15,204 bases of DNA from an uncultured Lysobacteraceae bacterium (GCA_946482585.1 CAMLSI010000065.1:1-15204); one strand, 5' to 3'. Positions 6,882-13,151 are shown, counted from the stretch's first letter. Numbers and translations: made by a program. The notes: generated by a model not told the origin, from the letters alone.

Positions 6882-7649
6882 ATGACGATAACGACACCGA
6901 CGACGACACGCGACACCTGGCTGGCTGCACGGCTGGAGCTGCTGGCCGCGGAGAAAGAACTCACGCGACGCAGCGATGAGGTCGCGCGGCTGCGGCAGGC
7001 CTTGCCCAGGGTGCGTGTGGACAAGGCCTATCGCTTCGAAACGGATGCGGGCAGCGCGTCGCTCGCCGACCTGTTCGAGGGGCGCTCGCAGCTGTTGGTC
7101 TATCACTTCATGTTCGGCCCGGACTACTCCGCGGGCTGTCCCTCGTGCTCGGCGATCGCGGATGGTTTCGACGGTTTCGCCGTACATCTGGCGCATCACG
7201 ACGTGATGCTCGCGGCCGTCTCGCGTGCGCCGCTCGCGAAGTTGCAGGAATACAAGCGTCGCATGGGCTGGGCGTTTCCCTGGGCGTCATCGCAGGCCGG
7301 CGATTTCAACTTCGATTTCAACGTCGCGTTCACCGAACGGCAGCAGCGCGACGGCGACATCGACTACAACTACCGGCGCAACGGCCACGCGATGGATACG
7401 AGGGAAGTGCCGGAACCGGTCGCGTGTTCTGCGGCGGCCTGCGGCACCGATCCCGCAACCTATACGCGCGATCGTCCCGGCATGAGCGCGTTCGTGCGCG
7501 AGGGCGGCGAGGTCTACCATACGTATTCGACGTATGCGCGTGGGCTCGATGGCCTCTGGGGCATGTATGCCTGGCTCGATCGCGCGCCGCGCGGTCGCAA
7601 CGAAACCGGCATCTGGTGGCGCCGTCATGACGAATATGACCGGCGCTGA
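6882..7649 (+). CDS. DUF899 family thioredoxin-like protein
   Basis: Predicted 255-residue soluble protein. The start at 6882 has GGAG 7 nt upstream; a longer frame to 6792 lacks support. The N-terminus is helical (LAARLELLAAEKELTRRSDEVARLR), followed by a thioredoxin-fold core: LLVYHFMFGP at 71-80, then DYSAGCPSCSAIADGF with C86 and C89 where peroxiredoxin-like families have their active-site loop. The ending GLDGLWGMYAWLDRAPRGRNE is characteristic of DUF899. The family is related to thioredoxin and AhpC-like proteins, but its substrate is not established as far as I know. The CxxC suggests a redox role. Its stop codon lies inside the DUF2182 gene, so the two are translationally coupled. Confidence 0.9.
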   Translation: MTITTPTTTRDTWLAARLELLAAEKELTRRSDEVARLRQALPRVRVDKAYRFETDAGSASLADLFEGRSQLLVYHFMFGPDYSAGCPSCSAIADGFDGFAVHLAHHDVMLAAVSRAPLAKLQEYKRRMGWAFPWASSQAGDFNFDFNVAFTERQQRDGDIDYNYRRNGHAMDTREVPEPVACSAAACGTDPATYTRDRPGMSAFVREGGEVYHTYSTYARGLDGLWGMYAWLDRAPRGRNETGIWWRRHDEYDRR

Positions 7650-8436
7650 GTGGTGCGCGCGGCTCGGAGAAAGGTCCGACCGGACCTTTCTCGCGATCGC
7701 GGCGCTGCTGTTCTGCACGAGCGCGGCCGTGACGGTGCAGCAGTGCGTCGCGATGGCGGACATGCCCGGCATGCCCATGCCGGGCGGCTGGCAGATGTCG
7801 ATGATGTGGATGCGCATGCCTGGACAGAGCTGGCCCGGCGCCGCAATCGCATTTGTGGCGATGTGGACTTCGATGATGGTCGCGATGATGCTGCCGTCGC
7901 TCGTGCCGATGCTGCGCCGTTATCGCGTCGTGATGGGCCACGGCGGCGTCAGGCAGCTCGATGGACTGACTGCGCTCGTCGCCGCAGGCTATTTCTCGGT
8001 CTGGAGCGCGGCCGGCGTCGTCGTCCATGTGTCCGGCGTCGCGCTCGCGACGCTGCTCATGCAGTGGCCGGCCGCATCGCGCGTGGCGCCGTTCGCCACG
8101 GGGCTGCTCATCGTCGTCGTCGGCGCCGTGCAGTTCAGCGCGACGAAGGCGCGCCAGCTCGCGGGCTGCGCGCGCGTGCATCGTGTGGCTGAAGGCCGCG
8201 TGGGCGCGTGGCGGCATGGCGTGCGTCTCGGACTGCTGTGCTGTCGCTGCTGCTCGGGCTTCACGGTGCTGTTGCTGGTTTGCGGCGTGATGGATCTAGC
8301 CGTGATGAGCGCCGTGACGGCCGCGATCAGCGCGGAACGCCTCGCGCCGGCGAACGCCGGCGTGGCGCGCGCGACAGGCGCGATCGTCGTCGTCGCGGGC
8401 TTGGTGTCGGCCGTGCGCGCGGCCGACCTCCTCTGA
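7627..8436 (+). CDS. DUF2182 family integral membrane protein
   Basis: Predicted 269-residue inner membrane protein; an alternative ATG at 7636 gives 266. It overlaps the end of the DUF899 gene by 23 bp. Membrane helices are visible at about 20-40, 70-95, 112-145, 152-172, 200-228 and 248-265. Family landmarks are WTSMMVAMMLPS (80-91), the KARQLAGC stretch (174-181) and the cysteine pairs in GLLCCRCCSGF (C205, C206, C208, C209) followed by GVMDLAVMS. DUF2182 is described as a putative metal-binding membrane family. The loop at 43-64 is exceptionally Met-rich (nine Met in 22 residues), which would suit Cu(I) or another soft metal, although this is an inference. A 26-bp perfect interrupted palindrome lies in codons 14-22. 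Confidence 0.87.
   Translation: MTNMTGAEWCARLGERSDRTFLAIAALLFCTSAAVTVQQCVAMADMPGMPMPGGWQMSMMWMRMPGQSWPGAAIAFVAMWTSMMVAMMLPSLVPMLRRYRVVMGHGGVRQLDGLTALVAAGYFSVWSAAGVVVHVSGVALATLLMQWPAASRVAPFATGLLIVVVGAVQFSATKARQLAGCARVHRVAEGRVGAWRHGVRLGLLCCRCCSGFTVLLLVCGVMDLAVMSAVTAAISAERLAPANAGVARATGAIVVVAGLVSAVRAADLL
7667..7692 (+). repeat. 26-bp palindrome (strong hairpin) in the first codons of the DUF2182 gene
   Basis: GAGAAAGGTCCG (7667-7678) and its exact complement CGGACCTTTCTC (7681-7692) are separated by AC. As RNA this is an 11-bp stem with a GACC tetraloop. It begins 18 nt after the DUF899 stop and lies within DUF2182 codons 14-22. It could tune translation between the two cistrons, cause partial termination, or be a protein-binding site. 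A perfect 12-bp arm inside coding sequence is unlikely by chance. Confidence 0.8.
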
Positions 8437-8451
8437 GACGCTGCGCTCAGA
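8432..8451. terminator. Small dyad containing both convergent stop codons
   Basis: TCTGAG (8432-8437) and CTCAGA (8446-8451) flank an 8-nt spacer. The plus-strand DUF2182 stop and the minus-strand epimerase stop both lie inside the arms, because TGA and TCA are complementary. The only gap between these genes is 10 bp. A 6-bp stem is weak, so termination here is uncertain. Confidence 0.35.
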
Positions 8452-9427
8452 CCGGATACGGTCCGTGTTCGAAGGTCCCGGCGTGATAGCCCTTGATGCC
8501 GATCTGCAGGGTCAGGGGGCTGCGATAGTCCCGCCCGTCGCGCAGCGCGGCGAGCGCGTCACCGAAGCCGTGCGCCGGCTGCCAGCCGAGCTCGCGGACC
8601 GCCTTCGCGCTGCTGTAGATGCGGTCGAATTCCGGAAACATGCGCCAGCCGCGGCGTGCGTATTCCGTGACGTAGTCCGGGAAATGCCGGGCGATGACGC
8701 CCGGCGCGTCGCTGCGCAGCGAGGCTGCATCGTCGCGCGACAGCGGCGTCGGCGCGCTGATGATGAAACGGGCCAAGCCGATGGCTCGCGCTTTCGTCAG
8801 CGCGCACAGGTGCGCGCTGACGACGTCGGCGATATCGACGCGACGATAGAGCAGCTCGTTGATCTTCGCGTTGTCGTCGGCGTACAGCGCGCGCGTGTCG
8901 GGATTGTCGTCGGCCTCGGGAAAGAAGCGCGACGTGCGCAGGATCAGGCAGGGAAGTCCCTGCCGGCGATGGAACAGCTCGCAGAGATCCTCTGCCGCGA
9001 CCTTCGTGACGCCGTAGATGTTCTTCGGCACCGGGCGCACGGTTTCGTCGATCCAGGCGGCGGGCGCGCCGGGGGGCGGCGTCAGTGCGGCGCCGAACGT
9101 GCTCGTCGTGCTCGTGAACACGAGTGACTTCACCGCATGCGCGACGCAGGCCTCGAGCACGTTGAGCGTGCCGGTGATGTTGGTATCGACGAATTCCTGG
9201 CGCGTATGCGTCGCGACATGCGGCTTGTGCAGCGTGGCCGCGTGCAGCACTGCATCCGCCCCAGCGATGCTGTCGTGCACGAAGCGCGCATCGGCGAGCG
9301 TGCCGACGCGATCTGTCCAGTCCGACGGCAGCCGGTCGATGCCGACGGCGTCGTGACCCAGCGCGCGCAAGGTGCGCATCAGCGCTTCGCCGAGATGACC
9401 CGAGCTGCCGGTGACGGCGATACGCAT
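8447..9427 (-). CDS. NAD(P)-dependent epimerase/dehydratase, extended SDR family
   Basis: Predicted 326-residue soluble oxidoreductase-fold protein, starting at the ATG at 9427 with GGAG 8 nt upstream. The N-terminal Rossmann motif is TGSSGHLG (Gly7, Gly10, Gly13 positions of GxxGxxG), with D31 after the second strand, which favours NAD over NADP. Further SDR marks are LHAAT (61-65), NITGTLNVLEA (83-93), the TSTTSTFG active-site strand (105-112) and the catalytic pair Tyr138/Lys142 in YGVTK. The C-terminal half (FPEADD, RRVDIADVVSAHL, FIISAPTPLS) matches nucleotide-sugar epimerase-like extended SDRs. The substrate cannot be told from the sequence. It converges with DUF2182 and is divergent from the spermidine-synthase-like gene, so it is likely a single-gene unit. 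Confidence 0.9.
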   Translation of the reverse strand: MRIAVTGSSGHLGEALMRTLRALGHDAVGIDRLPSDWTDRVGTLADARFVHDSIAGADAVLHAATLHKPHVATHTRQEFVDTNITGTLNVLEACVAHAVKSLVFTSTTSTFGAALTPPPGAPAAWIDETVRPVPKNIYGVTKVAAEDLCELFHRRQGLPCLILRTSRFFPEADDNPDTRALYADDNAKINELLYRRVDIADVVSAHLCALTKARAIGLARFIISAPTPLSRDDAASLRSDAPGVIARHFPDYVTEYARRGWRMFPEFDRIYSSAKAVRELGWQPAHGFGDALAALRDGRDYRSPLTLQIGIKGYHAGTFEHGPYPV

Positions 9428-9549
9428 AGTGCTGCTCCTTCAGATTCGGTCGGTGTGTGGCATGGCGACGGCGCTGCGAGCGCGTATTGTCTCAGGCGTT
9501 TCTGCAGCCAGCCGGACGTCGCGCGGTCTCCGGTCGAACGCACACGATA

Positions 9550-9570
9550 GCAAGCGCGCCCGCCGCTTGC
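9550..9570. repeat. Inverted repeat in the divergent 199-bp intergenic region
   Basis: GCAAGCG (9550-9556) and CGCTTGC (9564-9570) flank 7 bp between the epimerase gene and the spermidine-synthase-like gene. It is 57 bp upstream of the plus-strand start and could be an operator. No convincing sigma-70 promoter could be picked in this gap. Confidence 0.35.
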
Positions 9571-9626
9571 CGGCGACGCGTGAAACGATTAGTTCTAGCC
9601 GCCCATCCGGTCCGACCTTCCATCGC

Positions 9627-10373
9627 ATGAGCCGTCGAAACGCCGCCCCCTACATCGTCGACGCGGGCGGCCTGCGTTCGCTGCATTTCGGTCCCGCGCG
9701 CATACAAAGCCGCATGCGGCTCGCCGCGGCCGACGAGCTCGTGTTCGACTACACGCGCGTGATGATGGCGTTCCTGCTGTTCCGCCCGATGCCGGCACGG
9801 ATCGCGCTGATCGGGCTCGGCGGCGGTTCGCTCGCGAAGTTCTGTCATCGGCATCTGCCGCGCACGCGCATCGACGCGATCGAGCTCGATGCGCGCGTGA
9901 TCGCACTGCGCGATGCGTTCGCGATTCCGCGCGACGACCGCCGCCTGCGCATACGGCTCGGCGACGGTGCCGACTTCGTCGCGCGGCAGGCGCGCGCGTT
10001 CGACGCCATCCTGCTCGATGGTTACGACGAGGCCGGCATGCCGGCGCGCCTGCGCTCGGCGGCGTTCGCGGACGCCTGTCGCGCCGCGTTGCGGCCGCGC
10101 GGCGTGCTCGTCGTGAATGTCGATCGCGGCGATCCCGGGTTCGCGCTGCTGCTGCGCCGGCTGCGCGCGAGCTTCGAGGGTGCCGTGCTCGTCGCCGACG
10201 ACGACGATCGCGGCAACGCCGTCGTGCTCGCGGGCGCGCTCGTGCGGCGGCGCATCGGAGCGATCGCGCGGCCGGCGAACCTGGATCGCAGCGCCTGGGC
10301 GCAGCTCGTCACCGCGTTCGCGCGCGTGCGCTCCGCACAGCACGCCTGGCTGGCGGGAGCGGCGATCGATTGA
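9627..10373 (+). CDS. Spermidine-synthase-like protein (short, methyltransferase fold)
   Basis: Predicted 248-residue protein with a class I SAM-binding Rossmann core. Motifs run in spermidine synthase order: IGLGGGSL (62-69), IDAIELD (82-88, acidic residue after strand 2), LGDGADF (111-117) and FDAILLDGYD (125-134), which aligns with the catalytic VDSSDP loop. Two differences from true SpeE stand out. The GGGDGG motif reads GGGSLA, so the Asp that holds decarboxylated SAM is Ser68. The chain is also about 40 residues short of a typical SpeE and has only a reduced N-terminal beta domain. It is therefore better called spermidine-synthase-like, and polyamine synthesis should not be assumed. I start it at 9627 by fit to the fold; there is no strong ribosome binding site, and the frame stays open back to 9411. 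Confidence 0.8.
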   Translation: MSRRNAAPYIVDAGGLRSLHFGPARIQSRMRLAAADELVFDYTRVMMAFLLFRPMPARIALIGLGGGSLAKFCHRHLPRTRIDAIELDARVIALRDAFAIPRDDRRLRIRLGDGADFVARQARAFDAILLDGYDEAGMPARLRSAAFADACRAALRPRGVLVVNVDRGDPGFALLLRRLRASFEGAVLVADDDDRGNAVVLAGALVRRRIGAIARPANLDRSAWAQLVTAFARVRSAQHAWLAGAAID

Positions 10374-10382
10374 CGTGGCGCG

Positions 10383-10441
10383 GCGGATGCGTCAAACCGG
10401 CGCCGGGCGAATGCCTGCGGGCCGCGGTTTCACGCATCCGC
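10383..10441 (+). repeat. 59-nt imperfect palindrome filling the gap before tadA
   Basis: The 17-nt arms 10383-10399 and 10425-10441 match at 16 of 17 positions (a 10-bp outer stem, one C-C mismatch and a 6-bp inner stem) around a 25-nt loop. A smaller stem is possible in the loop (10404-10408 with 10413-10417). It starts 9 bp after the upstream stop codon and ends just before the TATGAT element at 10442-10447. It may be a terminator, a REP-like extragenic element or a leader structure. Confidence 0.8.
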
Positions 10442-10447
10442 TATGAT
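10442..10447 (+). promoter_or_regulatory. Possible -10 element for tadA
   Basis: TATGAT differs from TATAAT at one base and lies 38 bp before the chosen tadA start. No good -35 element is seen 16-18 bp upstream, where the right arm of the palindrome lies. The promoter call is tentative. Confidence 0.3.
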
Positions 10448-10484
10448 GCGCGCCCGCCGCGGCGGCGCGGCAGCGGAGCGGGGC

Positions 10485-10952
10485 ATGGCCGAACACTCTC
10501 CCGACGACGATCTGCGCTGGATGCAGCAGGCGCTCGCGCTCGCGCGTCGCGCCGACGAAGAGCACGGCGAGGTACCGGTCGGCGCGTTGCTCGTACTCGA
10601 CGGCGTCGTCGTCGGGGAAGGGCACAACCACAACATCGGCCTCAACGATCCGAGCGCGCATGCGGAGATCCAGGCCCTGCGCGACGCGGGCCGCCGGCTC
10701 GGCAACTACCGCTTTCCGGGCGCGACCCTTTACGTGACCCTGGAGCCCTGCGCGATGTGCTCGATGGCGCTGATCCATGCGCGCATCGCCCGCGTGGTCT
10801 ATGCCGCGACCGATCCCAAGACCGGTGCGGCCGGCAGCGTGTTCGACACGCTGATCTCGGAACGCCACAACCATCGCGTCGTGGTCGAAGGCGGCGTCGC
10901 CGCCGACGAGGCCGGCGAGCTGCTGCGTGCGTTCTTCCGCCGGCGGCGCTGA
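10485..10952 (+). CDS. tadA: tRNA-specific adenosine deaminase TadA
   Basis: Predicted 155-residue zinc enzyme that converts the wobble adenosine A34 to inosine in tRNA-Arg(ACG), allowing one tRNA to read several codons. It is usually essential. The start at 10485 (MAEHSPDDDLRWM) has GGAG 6 nt upstream; the in-frame ATGs at 10443 and 10446 would add 13-14 residues (MMRARRGGAAAERG) not needed by the family. The zinc site is complete: His59 with catalytic Glu61 in SAHAEIQAL, and Cys89/Cys92 in LEPCAMC. Other family marks are EVPVGALLV, NHNIGLNDP and DPKTGAAGSVFD. Length fits the family (E. coli TadA is 167). It stands between unrelated genes and follows a large palindrome. Confidence 0.97.
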   Translation: MAEHSPDDDLRWMQQALALARRADEEHGEVPVGALLVLDGVVVGEGHNHNIGLNDPSAHAEIQALRDAGRRLGNYRFPGATLYVTLEPCAMCSMALIHARIARVVYAATDPKTGAAGSVFDTLISERHNHRVVVEGGVAADEAGELLRAFFRRRR

Positions 10953-10975
10953 TCGCGCGGTATCCTGGATGCTTA

Positions 10976-11005
10976 CGTTGTCATTCGGTGTCATTACGGA
11001 CACCG
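10976..11005. promoter_or_regulatory. Tandem half-sites and overlapping dyad upstream of chiA
   Basis: CGTTGTCATT (10976-10985) is followed directly by CGGTGTCATT (10986-10995), identical at 9 of 10 bases. Each resembles one half of the palindrome at 11111-11124. The second copy overlaps a 7-bp inverted repeat, CGGTGTC (10986-10992) and GACACCG (10999-11005). The dyad may also act as a weak tadA terminator. Auxiliary binding sites for the chiA regulator are the more interesting reading. Confidence 0.4.
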
Positions 11006-11110
11006 GAACGATCGCGCACCGAAACATCGTGATCCAGGGCTTCCGGCAGAACGCCTGAGTGATATTGCGTGATCGGCGACACGGTCATGGGATATTCCTT
11101 GACTACTATG

Positions 11111-11124
11111 TGACAACGTTGTCA
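11111..11124. promoter_or_regulatory. 14-bp palindromic operator, NagR/NagQ-like, upstream of chiA
   Basis: TGACAACGTTGTCA is a perfect palindrome. From memory, LacI-family regulators of GlcNAc and chitin use in gammaproteobacteria (NagR, NagQ) bind sites of the form AATGACA-N-CG-N-TGTCATT; this site matches 15 of those 18 positions if A and T are used at the variable bases. It lies 206 bp upstream of the chiA start. TTGACT at 11099-11104 just upstream could be a -35 element, which would place the operator in the promoter spacer, as expected for repression. The regulator gene is not in the window. Confidence 0.6.
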
Positions 11125-11130
11125 GTCTTG

Positions 11131-11173
11131 CGCGGCCGACGGGGAGGTCGGTCGCGACGCGGGATTCGCGTCG
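11131..11173 (+). ncRNA. Two consecutive hairpins in the chiA leader
   Basis: The first stem pairs 11131-11140 with 11147-11156 (10 bp, one G-U pair) around GGGGAG. The second pairs CGACGCG (11155-11161) with CGCGTCG (11167-11173) around GGATT. They share bases 11155-11156, so the outer pairs compete. They lie just downstream of the operator-like palindrome and would be in the chiA leader RNA. Confidence 0.45.
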
Positions 11174-11224
11174 TCACACCGAAGCCATCCGTTCCTGTGC
11201 GCCGGCCGTGCCGGAATGCACATG

Positions 11225-11259
11225 CGGCGACGTGCCGGGGACACGCCGGCGCGTCGCCG
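11225..11259 (+). ncRNA. 14-bp hairpin in the chiA leader
   Basis: Bases 11225-11238 pair with 11246-11259 through 14 consecutive pairs, one of them U-G (11233 with 11251), around a 7-nt loop. The wobble pair would be an A-C mismatch on the other strand, so the stem is better as plus-strand RNA, the direction of chiA. It ends 70 nt before the start codon. No U-tract follows, so it is not a standard terminator. Confidence 0.55.
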
Positions 11260-11329
11260 AAGCACAGTGCGACAACCGATCCGCAGTTCCAACCGGAGTT
11301 CGCCGCGGGGGCGGCTGGAGGAGATGCTC

Positions 11330-13084
11330 ATGCGCAGTTCGTCGTGGCGGCCGCTGGCCGCCGGTGCCGCTCTTGCGGTGGTGTTGTCGTTCGAGGCCGG
11401 CGTGGCCGCCGCGCAGGCGCCTGCGGCGCCGCAGATCGCGTGGATGCCCGAGTCGGTTGCGCTGGCCAACGGCAGCGCGCAGCTCGACGTGTCGTGGAAT
11501 CTCTGGTGGGGCGACAACGGCGACGCCTGGAAGCTGCGCCAGAACGGCGCGGTCGTGCACACGGCGCCACTCGTGCCGAATGGACAGAGCGCGCAGTCCG
11601 GCTCGCGCAGCGTCACGGTGACGACGGCCGGCACCTACAGTTTCATCGTCGATCTGTGCCGCGGCAGCGGCGCGAACGAGCAATGCACCGCGAGCCCGCC
11701 GCGCAGCGTGACCGTCACGGGCGGCGGCGGAGGCGGTGGAGGTGGCGGTGACGACGGATTGACCTGGCCTTCGCCGCTGCAGGAAAACAACCGGCCGTAC
11801 ACGAACTCGACAAACTCGGTCGTCGGCGCCTATTTCGTCGAATGGGGTATCTATGGCCGTGCGTTTCCGGTGCGCAACATTCCGGCCTCGAACCTGACCC
11901 ATCTGCTCTATGCGTTCATCGCGATCTGCGGGCCGAACGACTCGCTGCAGCAGGCCAATCCGCAGGGGTATCAGGCGCTGATGCAGGAGTGTTCCGATCA
12001 GCCGAACTACACGGTCACGATTCACGATCGCTTCGCCGCGCTCGAGAAGAGCTATCCGGGCGATGCCTGGAACACAGCGGTCCGCGGCAATTTCGGTCAA
12101 CTGATCCGTGCCAAGCGCGCGCAGCCGAACCTCAAGATCCTGCCGTCGGTCGGCGGCTGGACCTTGTCCGACCCGTTCTATCACCTCGCCGGCGACCCGG
12201 CGCGACGCGCGACGTTCATCCAGTCCGTCGTGCAATTCCTGCAGACGTATACATTCTTCGACGGTGTCGATCTCGACTGGGAATATCCCGGCGGCGGCGG
12301 TGCGAGCGCGACGCTCGGCGGCATGGCCGACAGAGCGAACTATTCGACCCTGCTGACCGAGCTGCGCACGGCGCTCGACAACCTCGGCGCGCAGACCGGG
12401 CGGCACTATCTGCTGACCGCCGCGGTCGGCGCGGCGCCGGCCAAGATCTCCGCGGTCGACTACGCCGTCGCCGGCCAGAAGCTCGATCTCGTGTTTGCGA
12501 TGACCTACGACTACTACGGTGGCTGGAACAACGAGCTCGGCCACCAGGCCGGCCTCTATCCGGTGCCGAACGAACCGCAGCCCGGCTTCAGCGGCTCGGC
12601 GACCGTCGCGAACCTGATCGCCGCCGGCGTGCCGGCGAACCGGATTGCGCTCGGGGTCGCGATGTACGGCCGCGGCTGGCAGAGCGTGACCGGCGCGCAG
12701 CCGGGCAATCCGTTTGCGGGCGCGGGTGGCGGCGCGCTGAGTCCGGGCACCTGGGAAGCCGGCGTGCTCGACTATCGCCACATCGAAAGCCAGTTCGCCG
12801 GCGGCGAGAACGGCACCGGCGCGAACGGGTATGCGACCGGCTACAGCGCGGTAGCGGAAGGCGCCTGGGCCTGGAACGCGTCGGACGGCAAGCTCGTCAC
12901 CTACGAAAATCCGCGCTCCGCACGCGCGAAAGGCCAGTTCGCGCGCGCGAACGGCCTGGCCGGCGTGTTCGGCTGGGAGATCGATGCGGACAACGGCCGC
13001 ATCCTCAACGCGATGCACGAAGGACTCGGCCACGGCGCCGGCGGCAACGACCGCATCTTCGCCAGCGGCTTCCAGTCGCCCTGA
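11330..13084 (+). CDS. chiA: ChiA-type chitinase, glycoside hydrolase family 18
   Basis: Predicted 584-residue secreted endo- or processive chitinase that hydrolyses beta-1,4 GlcNAc links with retention. GGAGGA lies 7 nt before the start. Residues 1-30 are a signal peptide (ending VAAAQA). Residues about 31-130 form the ChiA N-terminal domain (Fn3/PKD-like, with VSWNLWWGDNG and VDLCRGSG), which in Serratia ChiA guides chitin to the active site. Ten glycines (131-140) follow as linker, where Serratia ChiA has none this long. The TIM barrel carries SVGG (273-276), the full catalytic motif DGVDLDWE with acid Glu318, MTYDYYGGW (391-399) and the final Trp549 in FGWEIDADNG. An insertion domain lies at about 445-520. 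The chain is complete compared with Serratia ChiA (563). An operator and structured leader precede it, and a second chitinase follows after 101 bp. Confidence 0.96.
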   Translation: MRSSSWRPLAAGAALAVVLSFEAGVAAAQAPAAPQIAWMPESVALANGSAQLDVSWNLWWGDNGDAWKLRQNGAVVHTAPLVPNGQSAQSGSRSVTVTTAGTYSFIVDLCRGSGANEQCTASPPRSVTVTGGGGGGGGGGDDGLTWPSPLQENNRPYTNSTNSVVGAYFVEWGIYGRAFPVRNIPASNLTHLLYAFIAICGPNDSLQQANPQGYQALMQECSDQPNYTVTIHDRFAALEKSYPGDAWNTAVRGNFGQLIRAKRAQPNLKILPSVGGWTLSDPFYHLAGDPARRATFIQSVVQFLQTYTFFDGVDLDWEYPGGGGASATLGGMADRANYSTLLTELRTALDNLGAQTGRHYLLTAAVGAAPAKISAVDYAVAGQKLDLVFAMTYDYYGGWNNELGHQAGLYPVPNEPQPGFSGSATVANLIAAGVPANRIALGVAMYGRGWQSVTGAQPGNPFAGAGGGALSPGTWEAGVLDYRHIESQFAGGENGTGANGYATGYSAVAEGAWAWNASDGKLVTYENPRSARAKGQFARANGLAGVFGWEIDADNGRILNAMHEGLGHGAGGNDRIFASGFQSP

Positions 13085-13127
13085 GGTTTCGCCGCACCGC
13101 GTTGAAACGCAGTCCGTTCTTTCAACT

Positions 13128-13151
13128 GCCGTCGCGGGATGCCGCGGCGGC
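13128..13151 (+). ncRNA. Intercistronic hairpin between the two chitinase genes
   Basis: Bases 13128-13137 pair with 13142-13151 (10 bp including a U-G pair at 13132/13147) around a GATG tetraloop. It lies 34 nt before the second chitinase start. A separate inverted repeat, GTTGAAA (13101-13107) with TTTCAAC (13120-13126), lies just before it. The hairpin may act as an attenuator, a partial terminator or an mRNA-stabilising element. Confidence 0.5.

Larger units (their letters stand above)
10953..11329. other. Regulatory intergenic region and structured leader of chiA
   Basis: No gene is seen in these 377 bp. In order it contains tandem CGTTGTCATT-like half-sites with an overlapping dyad, a perfect 14-bp operator-like palindrome, and three RNA hairpins before the chiA ribosome binding site. 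An outer inverted repeat, CCTGGAT (10964-10970) with ATCCAGG (11032-11038), encloses the first group. The in-frame extension of chiA upstream to 11216 is Arg-rich and not export-like, so I treat it as non-coding. Confidence 0.6.

Noticed and set aside
11720..11749. Run of glycine codons suspected as a sequencing or frameshift artefact
   Set aside because: The frame continues into a clean GH18 domain on the far side, and the run sits exactly at a domain boundary, so it is a normal polyglycine linker.
11174..13033. 619-codon minus-strand frame opposite chiA
   Set aside because: It is an antisense shadow; the plus strand encodes a complete ChiA with all catalytic residues.
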